A stretch of DNA of 64,000 bases from Actinoallomurus iriomotensis (GTDB lineage: Bacteria; Actinomycetota; Actinomycetes; Streptosporangiales; Streptosporangiaceae), in assembly GCF_030269445.1 (NCBI RefSeq), contig NZ_BSTJ01000002.1, forward strand, positions 885,722-949,721, written 5' to 3'. The position numbers and the translations under genes are program-made. Below, piece by piece: positions 10,038 through 17,741 of this stretch (positions are counted from its first letter, which is position 1; each line of letters opens with the position of its first letter). The notes beneath the pieces are model-generated. The model made no database searches. It was not told where the DNA came from and saw only the letters and a program-made list of their open reading frames with translations.

Positions 10038-10808
10038 TCAGGCCGGCTGGCCGGTGGGCATGATGGTGACCTGCTGGAGGTTCGCCCTCGGCGGCAGGGC
10101 GGCGAGGAAGCCGACGGTCTCCGCGACGTCCTGTGGGGCGAGCCACTCCATCGTCTCCTTCGAACCGTCGAGCCACTCCAGGGCGCCCTCATCGGTCACG
10201 TGGCTCTGCAGCTCGGTGCCGACGATGCCCGGCTCGATCGCCGAGACCCGAACGTTCTTCGGCCCCAGCTCGACCCGCAGGTGCCGGGACAGCTGCGTGA
10301 CGTAGGCCTTCGTCCCGGAGTAGACGGCGAAGTTGGGGAAGATGTTCCGCGCCGCGATCGACGACGTGTTGATCAGGTCGGCCACCCCCAGGCGGGCCGC
10401 GGACGCGACCAGCTGCGGGACGAACGCCCCGATGACGTTCATCAGTCCGGTGATGTTCAGGTCGATCTGGTGCCGCCACTGGTCCGTCCGCAGCTCCTCG
10501 ACCGGCGCGGGCAGCATCACTCCGGCGTTGTTGAACAGCAGGTCGGCGGCGCCGAGCTCCGCCTCCACCCGTTCGGCCGCCGCGCGGACCGCCTCCGCGT
10601 CGGTCACGTCGACGGCGACCGCCAGCGCGGTGCCACCGCGCGCGCCGATCCCCGCGACCAGGTCGTCGAGCCGCTCGGCTCGGCGCGCGAGCACGGCGAC
10701 CCTCGCGCCGAGCATCGCCAGCCGTTCCGCGGACGCCTCGCCGATACCGCTGGACGCGCCGGTGACCACCGCCACCCGGCCGGACAGGGGTGTTGACTCC
10801 TTGGACAT
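10038..10808 (-). CDS. SDR family oxidoreductase
   Basis: A classical 256-aa short-chain dehydrogenase: TGASSGIGEA cofactor motif near residue 18, NNAGVM near 92, catalytic Tyr-Lys in YSGTKAYV near 155-160, and IEPGIVGTEL after it. The C-terminus PPRANLQQVTIMPTGQPA is like the YdfG/clavaldehyde dehydrogenase group. The ATG at 10808 has a good GGAGG about 9 bp upstream. It is divergent from an XRE regulator across 192 bp, a common arrangement in which the regulator controls the dehydrogenase. The substrate is unknown. Confidence 0.9.
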   Translation of the reverse strand: MSKESTPLSGRVAVVTGASSGIGEASAERLAMLGARVAVLARRAERLDDLVAGIGARGGTALAVAVDVTDAEAVRAAAERVEAELGAADLLFNNAGVMLPAPVEELRTDQWRHQIDLNITGLMNVIGAFVPQLVASAARLGVADLINTSSIAARNIFPNFAVYSGTKAYVTQLSRHLRVELGPKNVRVSAIEPGIVGTELQSHVTDEGALEWLDGSKETMEWLAPQDVAETVGFLAALPPRANLQQVTIMPTGQPA

Positions 10809-11000
10809 GTGCTGTACCTCCGGTGGAAGTCGTGTTCGCGGAGCGACCGTCGTGGTCCCCGCACTCCTCAACCCCACCACTCCGGAGGCGTCGTCACGGC
10901 GGCACGGCAGGCCCTGACCGGGCAGGCAACGCCGGAACAGGTACCGGCAGGACCACCCTCCGCCGACCGGTCACCCGCGGGGCCCGGCCACACTGGAGGT

Positions 11001-11858
11001 ATGGACCGCACCTCGGAGATCGCCGGCTTTCTGCGCTCGCGCCGGGCGCGGATCACCCCGGACCGGGCGGGCCTACCCGCCGACGCCCGTCCACGGCGCG
11101 TGCCCGGTCTCCGTAGAGACGAGGTCGCCCGGCTGGCCGGTATCAGCACCGAGTACTACACGCGGCTGGAGCAGGGCCGGGCCGCGAACCCCTCCCCCGA
11201 GGTCCTGAACGCACTGGCCCGCGCCCTCGAACTGGACGAGGCCGAACGAGAGCACCTCACCGACCTGTGCTCCCGCCCGGCTCCGGCACGCCGCGGCGCC
11301 TCCGGCGCTCCGCAGCGCGTCCGCCCCGGCCTGCACCTGACGCTCCAGACTCTCGACCACGTACCGGCCTTCATCCTCGGCCGGCGAACCGACGTCCTCG
11401 CCGCCAACCGGCTCGCCCGGGCGATCCTCACCGACTTCGACGCCCTGCCCGTCCCCCAGCGGAACCTCGCCCGCTTCTACCTCCTGGACCCCGCCGCTCG
11501 GGAACGCGTGGTCGACTGGGAACAACTCTCCGCCGAGACCGTCGCGATGCTGCGCCTGGAGGCCGGCCGCCACCCCGACGACCGCCGGCTCGCCGACCTC
11601 ATCGGCGAGCTCACCCTGTGCTCGCCCGAGTTCACCACCTGGTGGAACGACCACCGGGTGCTCCGGCGCACCCACGGCACCAAGCGCTACCGCCACCCTC
11701 TGGCCGGCGACCTCGTCTTCTCCTACGAGTCGTTCCAACCCGCCGGCGACACCGAGCAGACGCTCTGCGTCTACAACGTCGAACCGAACTCGCCGACCGC
11801 GGAGGCGATCCGGCTGCTCGACAGCTGGACGGCGCCCGCACGGACCGCCCCGGCCTGA
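11001..11858 (+). CDS. XRE family regulator with MmyB-like ligand domain
   Basis: A 285-aa protein with an N-terminal HTH (about residues 10-85: RRVPGLRRDEVARLAGIS and TEYYTRLEQG are diagnostic of this actinobacterial group). The C-terminal MmyB-like, PAS-related ligand-binding domain covers about residues 105-275 (LQTLDHVPAFILGRRTDVLA). These proteins bind small molecules or fatty acids and usually control a divergent oxidoreductase gene. The ATG at 11001 directly follows GGAGGT. The target is probably the SDR gene upstream. Confidence 0.9.
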   Translation: MDRTSEIAGFLRSRRARITPDRAGLPADARPRRVPGLRRDEVARLAGISTEYYTRLEQGRAANPSPEVLNALARALELDEAEREHLTDLCSRPAPARRGASGAPQRVRPGLHLTLQTLDHVPAFILGRRTDVLAANRLARAILTDFDALPVPQRNLARFYLLDPAARERVVDWEQLSAETVAMLRLEAGRHPDDRRLADLIGELTLCSPEFTTWWNDHRVLRRTHGTKRYRHPLAGDLVFSYESFQPAGDTEQTLCVYNVEPNSPTAEAIRLLDSWTAPARTAPA

Positions 11859-11900
11859 ACGCCGCCCGGCGAGAAGTCTCCGGTCTGACAGAATCCGGCC

Positions 11901-12326
11901 ATGACCGCACTGGAGCTCCTGGCCTGCCTCTTCTTGGTCGTGGGAGTCATCGCACTGCTCATGGGTCTTGTCCGGGCAGGGAGCCGGCAGGCGACGCCCG
12001 GGGTGTACCCGCCCATGGCGCTGCCGGCAGACCTGCAGCTACGCGTGCGGGCGCTGCTGGGAGAGAACAAACCGATCCTGGCCGTGAAGGAGGTCCGGCA
12101 GGCCACGGGCCTGGGTCTCGCCGACGCCAAGCGGCTCGTCGACGCGCTCAAGAGCGGGCCGCTCCCCGAGCCGGCACCGTACGCTCCGGGCGGTCACGGC
12201 AACGTCGCCGACCGGGCGCGGCACCTGCGGGACGCCGGCGACCTGCCGGGCGCCGTCTCGCTCGTCCAGACGGAGACCGGGATCTCCGCGGCGGACGCGG
12301 AGCGCTTCGTCGCCGCCCTGAGCTAG
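11901..12326 (+). CDS. Membrane-anchored protein with ribosomal L7/L12 C-terminal-like domain
   Basis: A 141-aa protein. An N-terminal membrane helix (about residues 4-26, LLACLFLVVGVIALLMGLV) leads to a proline-rich linker and a domain whose KEVRQATGLGLADAKRLVDAL closely matches the C-terminal domain of ribosomal protein L7/L12. A second, degenerate copy of the same fold may follow at the C-terminus (AVSLVQTETGISAADAERFVAAL). Similar stand-alone proteins occur in actinobacteria with no known function. It is not a ribosomal protein: the L12 dimerisation domain is absent. It follows the XRE gene by 42 bp. Confidence 0.7.
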   Translation: MTALELLACLFLVVGVIALLMGLVRAGSRQATPGVYPPMALPADLQLRVRALLGENKPILAVKEVRQATGLGLADAKRLVDALKSGPLPEPAPYAPGGHGNVADRARHLRDAGDLPGAVSLVQTETGISAADAERFVAALS

Positions 12327-12340
12327 AAGCGCGGTCAGTA

Positions 12341-12403
12341 ACCGGACGGCAGGGTCGTGAGTTCAGGTGCTCACGCTGTGCCGGGCTCAGGGCGCCGTCC
12401 GGT
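12341..12403. terminator. Nested inverted repeat between convergent genes
   Basis: A perfect 10-bp arm pair, ACCGGACGGC and GCCGTCCGGT, encloses a smaller hairpin CGTGAG-N8-CTCACG (12356-12375). It lies between two converging genes and reaches into the last codons of the hydrolase. It could act as a terminator in both directions; neither side has a T run. Confidence 0.4.
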
Positions 12404-13301
12404 GGAGCAGGTCGGTGACGGCCTGGAGCACGGCGTCGGGGCGTTCCTCGTGGAGCCAGCCGTGGCCGGCGTCGTCGATGACGCGGTGCTCGCCGCGTGG
12501 GACCGAGGCGGCCAGTTCCGCGTGCAGGGAGCGCTTGGCGTCGTTGATCTCCCGGAGCAGGTCCTCCGGCCACAGGTGGGCCTGGACCGCGTCGCGCCCC
12601 ATGGCACTGAGCACGATCGTCGGCACGTCGGGCAGGCCCGGTGCGTCGCGGAGTTCGGCGGAGACCTCGTCGTAGAGGTTGCCGTCCTCCTGCCAGGCCG
12701 TCCGCCACGAGGCGAGGTGGTGTTCGGCGAGCGGGACCCGGACGTCGTCCGGCCAGGCCTGGAAGAACGCGATGAGCTGCTCGCGCGCGGCCGCGAGTTG
12801 CTCCGGTGACGGCTCGGGCAGCTCCCGGCCCTTCATCTGGGCCAGCAGGTCGAGCACCTGCCGGGGCGCGCGGCTGACCAGGTCCTCGTGGAAGGGGTCC
12901 AGCAGGAGCAGCCCGGCCACCGCGTCCGGAAAGCGCTGGGCGAAGTGACGCGCGTACGCCCCGCCCAGCGAGTGCCCGGCGAGCAGGTACGGTCCGGGCA
13001 CGCCGGCGGTCTCCAGGAGGTCGCGCAGTTCGCCGGTCACCTCGGCGGCGGTGCGGGGCAGCTCCGCCGGGTCGCTCCAGCCGGTGCCCGCCCGGTCGTA
13101 CAGGACGCTGGTGGTCCGCCCGGCGAGGCGCTCGTGCAGGTTGAGGTAGTCCAGGCCGACCATGCCCGAACCCGGCAGGAGCACCACGGCCGGGCCGCCG
13201 GTGCCGGATCGGTGCAGCATCAGCCTCCGCCCGCCGACGGCGTGCGGACGTCCTCTCGGCGGCATGGTCTCGGACCGGCTCTCCGGTGGCGTGATCGGCA
13301 T
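12387..13301 (-). CDS. Alpha/beta hydrolase
   Basis: A 304-aa alpha/beta hydrolase with oxyanion-hole region VVLLPGSG, nucleophile elbow GHSLGG (about residues 120-125) and catalytic His in DDAGHGWLHEE near the C-terminus; the acid is probably within the PTIVLSAMG strand region. The substrate cannot be predicted. It is divergent from an HTH regulator, with a 16-bp palindrome between them, so control by that regulator is likely. The ATG at 13301 is the only start that leaves room for the divergent promoter. Confidence 0.88.
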   Translation of the reverse strand: MPITPPESRSETMPPRGRPHAVGGRRLMLHRSGTGGPAVVLLPGSGMVGLDYLNLHERLAGRTTSVLYDRAGTGWSDPAELPRTAAEVTGELRDLLETAGVPGPYLLAGHSLGGAYARHFAQRFPDAVAGLLLLDPFHEDLVSRAPRQVLDLLAQMKGRELPEPSPEQLAAAREQLIAFFQAWPDDVRVPLAEHHLASWRTAWQEDGNLYDEVSAELRDAPGLPDVPTIVLSAMGRDAVQAHLWPEDLLREINDAKRSLHAELAASVPRGEHRVIDDAGHGWLHEERPDAVLQAVTDLLHRTAP

Positions 13302-13316
13302 CGATGGTACCCCCTG

Positions 13317-13332
13317 TTCTCAACTTTGAGAA
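13317..13332. promoter_or_regulatory. Palindrome TTCTCAACTTTGAGAA, candidate operator
   Basis: A 16-bp inverted repeat (two 7-bp arms around CT) in the 50-bp gap between the alpha/beta hydrolase and the HTH regulator. Its TTGAGA half resembles a -35 box on either strand, so a bound protein would block both promoters. Confidence 0.55.
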
Positions 13333-13351
13333 AGGTATCAGAAGTGAGATC

Positions 13352-13915
13352 ATGCGGTCCATGGACGCCGTGGACCTGCTGCTGCATCCGGTGCGGATGC
13401 GGATCGTGCACGCGATGTCCGGCGGCCGGACGCTGACGACGTCACAGCTGTGCGACCTGCTGCCCGACGTCTCCAAGGCGACGGTCTACCGGCACGTCGG
13501 CCTGCTGGCCGACGGCGGCCTGCTCGAGGTCGCGGGCGAGCACCGGACGCGCGGCGCCGTCGAACGCCGGTACCGGCTGCACCGGGCGCGGGCGGCCGTC
13601 GACGCCGAGACCGCCGCGTCGGTCTCGGTGGAGGACCACCGCCGGGTGTTCGCCGTGGCCATGGCCACGCTGCTCGCGGAGTACAACGCCTACCTCGACC
13701 GGGACGGCGCCGACCCGGTCGCCGACCTCGTGGGCTACCGTCAGCACGCGATCTGGCTCAGCGAGGAGGAACGCGCCGCGATGATCGAGGAGCTGCGCGA
13801 GGTGATCGTGCCGCGGATGAGGCACGCCCCGTCCCCGGAGCGCACGCGGCACCTGCTCAGCCCGATCCTGTTCCCGGCCGAGGAGGCCCCCGCCCGTACG
13901 CCGGGTGAGCGGTGA
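13352..13915 (+). CDS. ArsR-like winged-helix transcriptional regulator
   Basis: A 187-aa protein with a winged HTH at residues 1-75: DLLLHPVRMRIVHAM, SQLCDLLPDVSKATVYRHV and a RRYRL wing, the ArsR/PadR-like helix_turn_helix pattern. The C-terminal half is alpha-helical and may sense a ligand. The longer frame from 13304 would include the palindromic operator, so the ATG at 13352 (or 13361) is preferred. It overlaps the next gene by GTGA and is divergent from the alpha/beta hydrolase. Confidence 0.8.
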   Translation: MRSMDAVDLLLHPVRMRIVHAMSGGRTLTTSQLCDLLPDVSKATVYRHVGLLADGGLLEVAGEHRTRGAVERRYRLHRARAAVDAETAASVSVEDHRRVFAVAMATLLAEYNAYLDRDGADPVADLVGYRQHAIWLSEEERAAMIEELREVIVPRMRHAPSPERTRHLLSPILFPAEEAPARTPGER

Positions 13916-14436
13916 CGCGGCCGGAGTGGGTGACGGCCCCGCTCGACGGGCCCGGCATGAAGGTCTCCGACCCGCGTGAGCTGCTGCTCGGCTACCTCGA
14001 CTGGTACCGCGAGACCGTACGACGCAAGATCGACGGGCTGTCCGAGGACGGGCTGCGGTCCCCCGTCGAGCCGATGGGGTGGTCGCCGCTGGGCCTGGTC
14101 CAGCACCTCGGCTGGGTCGAGCGTCGCTGGATGCGCTGGGGGTTCGCCGCCGAGGACGTCGAGCCGTGGCCGGCCGGCGGCGACGCCGAGGAGTTCGGCG
14201 TGCGCGCGCCGACGGCCGAGATCCTGGCCGCCTACGACGAGGAGGTACGGCGGTCGCGCGAGCTCGCGGCGGGCGCGGCGCTGACCGACGTCGCGCGCCT
14301 CGGCGGCCGGTTCACCGAGCCGGAGCAGGCGCCGCCGCTCGCGCGGATCCTGTTCCACCTGCTCCAGGAGTACGCCCGCCACGCGGGCCACCTCGACATC
14401 GTGCGCGAGCTCGTCGACGGCACGACCGGCGAATAG
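13912..14436 (+). CDS. DinB-like / DUF664 protein
   Basis: A 174-aa protein of the DinB-like four-helix bundle superfamily. LLLGYLDWYRETVRRKI opens the first helix, VQHLGWVERRWMRWGF carries the first metal-ligand His, and EYARHAGHLDIVREL near the C-terminus carries the other two. Members bind a divalent metal and often use mycothiol or bacillithiol, fitting an actinomycete. The GTG start overlaps the regulator stop (GTGA), so they form an operon. Confidence 0.8.
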   Translation: MTRPEWVTAPLDGPGMKVSDPRELLLGYLDWYRETVRRKIDGLSEDGLRSPVEPMGWSPLGLVQHLGWVERRWMRWGFAAEDVEPWPAGGDAEEFGVRAPTAEILAAYDEEVRRSRELAAGAALTDVARLGGRFTEPEQAPPLARILFHLLQEYARHAGHLDIVRELVDGTTGE

Positions 14437-14440
14437 CCGA

Positions 14441-14454
14441 GGGTCCGCGGACCC
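14441..14454. terminator. Palindrome GGGTCCGCGGACCC between convergent genes
   Basis: A perfect 14-bp GC-rich palindrome 4 bp after the DinB-like stop and 12 bp before the end of the convergent GH3 gene; possibly a shared termination or RNA-stability element. No T run. Confidence 0.35.
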
Positions 14455-14466
14455 CCGGCCACGCCG

Positions 14467-15594
14467 TCAGGCCAGGCTGTTACGCAGGTTGGTGACGCGG
14501 GTGCGGGCGGCGTCGAAGGCGCTCTGGCCGAGGGTGCCGGCCCGCAGCGCGTTGGCCAGTCCGGTGACCGCGCTCTGGCCGTACGTCGGGCTCTCCCCGC
14601 ACACCAGCAGCAGGTCCATGCCCGCCTTGGCGGCGGCGACCGCGCGCTGCGCCGTGGTGCCGAAGTTCGACAGGCCGCCGGCGGTGAGCGAGTCGGTGAT
14701 GGTGACGCCCGTGAACCCGAGGCGTCCGCGCAGCTCGTTCTGGACGATGGTCGACGACAGCCCAGCCGGGTAGTTCGGGTCGAGCGAGGGATAGGTGGCC
14801 CAGGACAGCATGACGAGCTTGACGCCCGCGCTGATCGCCGGCGCGTACGGCGCCTCGTCGACCGAGCGCAGCGTGGACGCGGAGGCGGTGAGGGTGACGG
14901 GCGCGGAGTCGGTGTTCTGGTTCTTGGTCGCCGAGCCCAGGCCCGGGAAGTGCTTGGCGGTCGCCGCCACCTTGTGCCGCTGCTGCGCGGTGATGAACGC
15001 GCTGCCCAGCTGCCCGCAGACGGCCGGGTCCTTGCTGTACGAGCGGCCGTACTGGTCCTCGAAGTCACCGGCCGTGCGGTACACGTCGAGCACCGGGGCG
15101 AGGTTGACGTTCATGCCGACGCTCGCGAGGAGCGCGCCGGCCTCGTCACCGGCGCTGGTCGCCGCCGAGACCGGGTCGGACGACTGGCCGATCTGCTTCT
15201 CCGACAGCGTCGGCCCGCCGGGCAGGCGGCGCACCTGGCCGCCCTCCTGGTCGGTCATCAGCAGCAGCGGCGCCCCGACCGGGCTGGCGGCGTTGGCCTC
15301 GTTCAGCTGCTCGCAGACCGAGGCGATCTGGTCGAGGCCGCTGATGTTGTCGCCGAAGAAGATCACGCCCGCGGCCCGGCCACCGGAGATCGCGTCCAGC
15401 AGCGACTGCGGGACGGTCGTGCCCGAGTAGGAGTAGATGACCCGCTGGCCGGCCTGTTGCTCCGGCGTCAGGGCGGCGGGCCGTACGGTGCTCCGCCCGG
15501 CGGCCCGCGCGGTCCCGGCCAGGCCGACCGTCGCGAAGGCCGCGCCGGCGCCGGCGAGCAGGGCGTTGCGCCGGGTGATCGAGTTTTCGTTCAT
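14467..15594 (-). CDS. Secreted glycoside hydrolase family 3 protein (NagZ-like)
   Basis: A 375-aa single-domain GH3 enzyme. The N-terminus ITRRNALLAGAGAAF is a Tat-type signal. The family motif KHFPGLG and the nucleophile strand with TITDSLTAGG are present, suggesting beta-N-acetylhexosaminidase activity on peptidoglycan or chitin fragments. The loop that carries the Asp-His acid/base dyad in NagZ (DSH) reads TDSAP here, so the His is missing; some actinobacterial GH3 proteins share this. It is followed downstream on the genome by a GH25 gene on the same strand but separated from it by a terminator. Confidence 0.85.
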   Translation of the reverse strand: MNENSITRRNALLAGAGAAFATVGLAGTARAAGRSTVRPAALTPEQQAGQRVIYSYSGTTVPQSLLDAISGGRAAGVIFFGDNISGLDQIASVCEQLNEANAASPVGAPLLLMTDQEGGQVRRLPGGPTLSEKQIGQSSDPVSAATSAGDEAGALLASVGMNVNLAPVLDVYRTAGDFEDQYGRSYSKDPAVCGQLGSAFITAQQRHKVAATAKHFPGLGSATKNQNTDSAPVTLTASASTLRSVDEAPYAPAISAGVKLVMLSWATYPSLDPNYPAGLSSTIVQNELRGRLGFTGVTITDSLTAGGLSNFGTTAQRAVAAAKAGMDLLLVCGESPTYGQSAVTGLANALRAGTLGQSAFDAARTRVTNLRNSLA

Positions 15595-15721
15595 CTGATT
15601 TGTCCGCGCACGGGACTCCGGCCGCGACCGGAGGGTGCGCTGCCTCTCTTCCTGTGTGGTGCCGCCGGGGCGGCGGGGCGGGGCTCCGGCTCACGCCGGA
15701 GGTCAGGGGAGGACGTGCCGG

Positions 15722-15750
15722 GCCGGGCGTGCCCACGAGGCACGCCCGGC
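15722..15750 (-). terminator. Terminator hairpin downstream of the GH25 gene
   Basis: A perfect 12-bp stem, GCCGGGCGTGCC / GGCACGCCCGGC, with a 5-base loop, 24 bp past the GH25 stop. It separates GH25 transcription from the GH3 gene. Confidence 0.75.
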
Positions 15751-15773
15751 GGAACGGAACCCGGGCTGATCGC

Positions 15774-16613
15774 TCAGCCGTTCGCGAGGGCCTGGACGCG
15801 CGAGTAGTCGCCGTTGAAGTAGTCCTGGTCCCCGGGGAAGACGCCGGAGTCGGCGTACTGCCAGATGGTCTGGAAACTCCAGTTGTACGGCATCGCGCCC
15901 GGTGAGCCGTTGTAGTTGGCGAGCATCAGCGGGTTGGTGGAGGAGAAGTCGCCGGTGTTGCCGGTGCACTGGCTCCACCAGCTGGTCGCGGTGTAGATGA
16001 CCGGCCAGCGGCTGGTCTTCGCGTGGTACTCGTTGCTGAACGAGAGGATCCAGTTCACCATCCCGGCGGCGGACAGGCCGTAGCAGGTGGCGCCGTAGGG
16101 GTTCCACTCGATGTCGAGCATGCCGGGGAAGGTCTTGCCGTCCTTGGACCAGCCGCCTCCGTGCGCGACGAAGTAGTCGGCCTGCGCCGCCCCGGACGAG
16201 GTGTTGGGCGTGGCGAAGTGGTAGGCGCCGTGCACGATGCCCACGTTGTACGCGCCGGTGTACTGCTGGGAGAAGTACGGGTTGGTGTAGTTGGTCGACT
16301 CGGTCGCCTTGACATAGGCGAACCGGGCGCCGTTGGCCGCCACCGAGGCCCAGTTGACGTTGCCCTGCCAGCCGCTCACGTCGAGGCCGGGCGTCTGGAC
16401 GACGTTCGGCCGGACGATCATGCGGCCGGAGCCCGGCTCGTGCTTGGCGACCTGCGAGCCCAGCCAGTCACGTTCGGGATGGGTGACCGGGTCGGCGGAG
16501 GCTCCGGCGGGCTGGGCGGCCGCCATGAGCGCGCCGCACAGCAGGGTCGCCGCGGACAGGGCGGCGAAACGCGACTTACGCGCCGTCTGGGATGAGCGCT
16601 TGCGTAGTGCCAC
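15774..16613 (-). CDS. Secreted GH25 lysozyme-like muramidase
   Basis: A 279-aa protein with a basic N-terminus and Sec signal peptide (cleavage near AGASA). A GH25 domain runs from about residue 70: GLDVSGWQGNVNW with the conserved Asp, YVKATES, GAYHFA, and the catalytic MLDIEWNPY. GH25 enzymes cut the beta-1,4 bond between MurNAc and GlcNAc. The GTG at 16613 has a strong GGAGG 5 bp upstream; the ATG 42 bp earlier has none. It is a cell-wall remodelling or bacteriolytic enzyme. Confidence 0.9.
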   Translation of the reverse strand: MALRKRSSQTARKSRFAALSAATLLCGALMAAAQPAGASADPVTHPERDWLGSQVAKHEPGSGRMIVRPNVVQTPGLDVSGWQGNVNWASVAANGARFAYVKATESTNYTNPYFSQQYTGAYNVGIVHGAYHFATPNTSSGAAQADYFVAHGGGWSKDGKTFPGMLDIEWNPYGATCYGLSAAGMVNWILSFSNEYHAKTSRWPVIYTATSWWSQCTGNTGDFSSTNPLMLANYNGSPGAMPYNWSFQTIWQYADSGVFPGDQDYFNGDYSRVQALANG

Positions 16614-16952
16614 GTGATCCTCCAAGGAGGGGGAGACCTGAGGACTGTGATGCACTCCCGCGGGCGATGCGCTCGCGCTTGAGGATCGCGGCGGCAGGGA
16701 ACCGCGGGGGTGAAGCGGCGGGGTGCTTCTCTCCCTTCGGGTCGGCGTTGCATACCCGTTAGTAGGTAGTAGATATCTTCCGAAGGTGTATTAGAAAAGG
16801 TGGAAAAGTGTCCCAACTGCGCCGGTGAAATCGTCGATTCACCGCTTTTCCCAGCTCAGGTGCAAGAACAGGGCCGGAACGGCCGGAGGAAATTGGCCGG
16901 ATCCGGCAATCTCCGCCTGTCCCCCGCCGCGGGCCCTCGCGCGTCGGCGCCG
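16614..16952. other. Gene-free region upstream of GH25
   Basis: No convincing coding region on either strand. The stretch 16745-16815 is markedly AT-rich compared with the rest of the window (TAGTAGGTAGTAGATATC region), as expected for the GH25 promoter on the minus strand, leaving a leader of roughly 130-150 bp before the GTG. I could not identify a known riboswitch in it. Confidence 0.5.
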
Positions 16953-17582
16953 TCAGCGGACGCCGCTGGGGCGGAACTGGATGCTGATCCGCGGGCCGGT
17001 CGGGCGGGCGGTCTTGGGCACGGCGTGCTCCCAGGTGCGCTGGCAGCTGCCGCCCATGACGAGAAGGTCGCCGTGACCGAGGTCGTGGCGCAGCGTGGGG
17101 CCGCCGCCGCGCGGGCGCAGCAGCAGGCTGCGCGGCGCGCCGATCGAGACGATCGCCACCATGGTGTCCTCGCGACTGCCGCGCCCGATGCGGTCGCCGT
17201 GCCAGGCGACGCTGTCGGCGCCGTCGCGGTAGAGGCAGAGCCCCGCGGTGCGGAACGGTTCGCCGAGCTCGCGGGCGTAGTGCGCGCTCAGCGCGTCTCG
17301 TGCCTCGCGCAGGATCGGCTCGGGCAGCTCCTCGTCCTCGCCGTAGAACTTCAGCAGGCGCGGCACGTCCACGACGCGGTCGTACATGTGCCGCCGCTCC
17401 GCGCGCCACGGCACGGAGCCGGCGAGGCGGTCGAACAGGGCGTCGGAGCCGGTCACCCAGCCCGGCCGCACGTCGATCCACGCCCTGCGGTCGAGCACCG
17501 TGCGGCGCACCGACGAGCCGAGCGGGCCGAGCTCGATCTCGTCGCCGCAGTCCAGCAGCGAACCCTGGAGCGCAAGCCTCAT
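16953..17582 (-). CDS. AlkB-like 2-oxoglutarate/Fe(II) dioxygenase
   Basis: A 209-aa member of the AlkB family. Iron ligands are visible as HGD (in VAWHGDRIG) and the His of TWEHAVPK; the 2-oxoglutarate-binding arginine is in GPRISIQFR. FYGEDEELPEP and LCLYRDGADSVAWH match the substrate-lid and core strands. Family members remove alkyl groups from DNA or RNA bases. It is divergent from a MetE-like gene across 159 bp. Confidence 0.85.
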   Translation of the reverse strand: MRLALQGSLLDCGDEIELGPLGSSVRRTVLDRRAWIDVRPGWVTGSDALFDRLAGSVPWRAERRHMYDRVVDVPRLLKFYGEDEELPEPILREARDALSAHYARELGEPFRTAGLCLYRDGADSVAWHGDRIGRGSREDTMVAIVSIGAPRSLLLRPRGGGPTLRHDLGHGDLLVMGGSCQRTWEHAVPKTARPTGPRISIQFRPSGVR

Positions 17583-17642
17583 GACCTCAGTCTACGTGAC
17601 GGATTCAAACACATGTTCGATCATGGTCCGGCGAGGCGACTG

Positions 17643-17687
17643 GCGGAATTTCAGACGCCTCGCGCCTCCATCGGCGAATTTCGGACG
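17643..17687. promoter_or_regulatory. Direct repeat around GAATTTCNGACG
   Basis: GCGGAATTTCAGACG (17643-17657) and GCGAATTTCGGACG (about 17673-17687) are near copies spaced by about three helical turns in the gap between the AlkB-like and MetE-like genes. This is a plausible binding site for a regulator of one or both genes. Confidence 0.35.
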
Positions 17688-17741
17688 GGTGACTCTGTGA
17701 TTTCTGTCAGTAGCGGAAGCCATTTATGCGAAGGTAGCGCC

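Noticed and set aside
16614..16760. A possible ydaO/c-di-AMP-type riboswitch before the GH25 lysozyme gene
   Set aside because: Such leaders do occur before cell-wall hydrolases, but the similar-looking GGGGGTGAA string lies on the strand opposite to the gene and I could not build the consensus on the correct strand.
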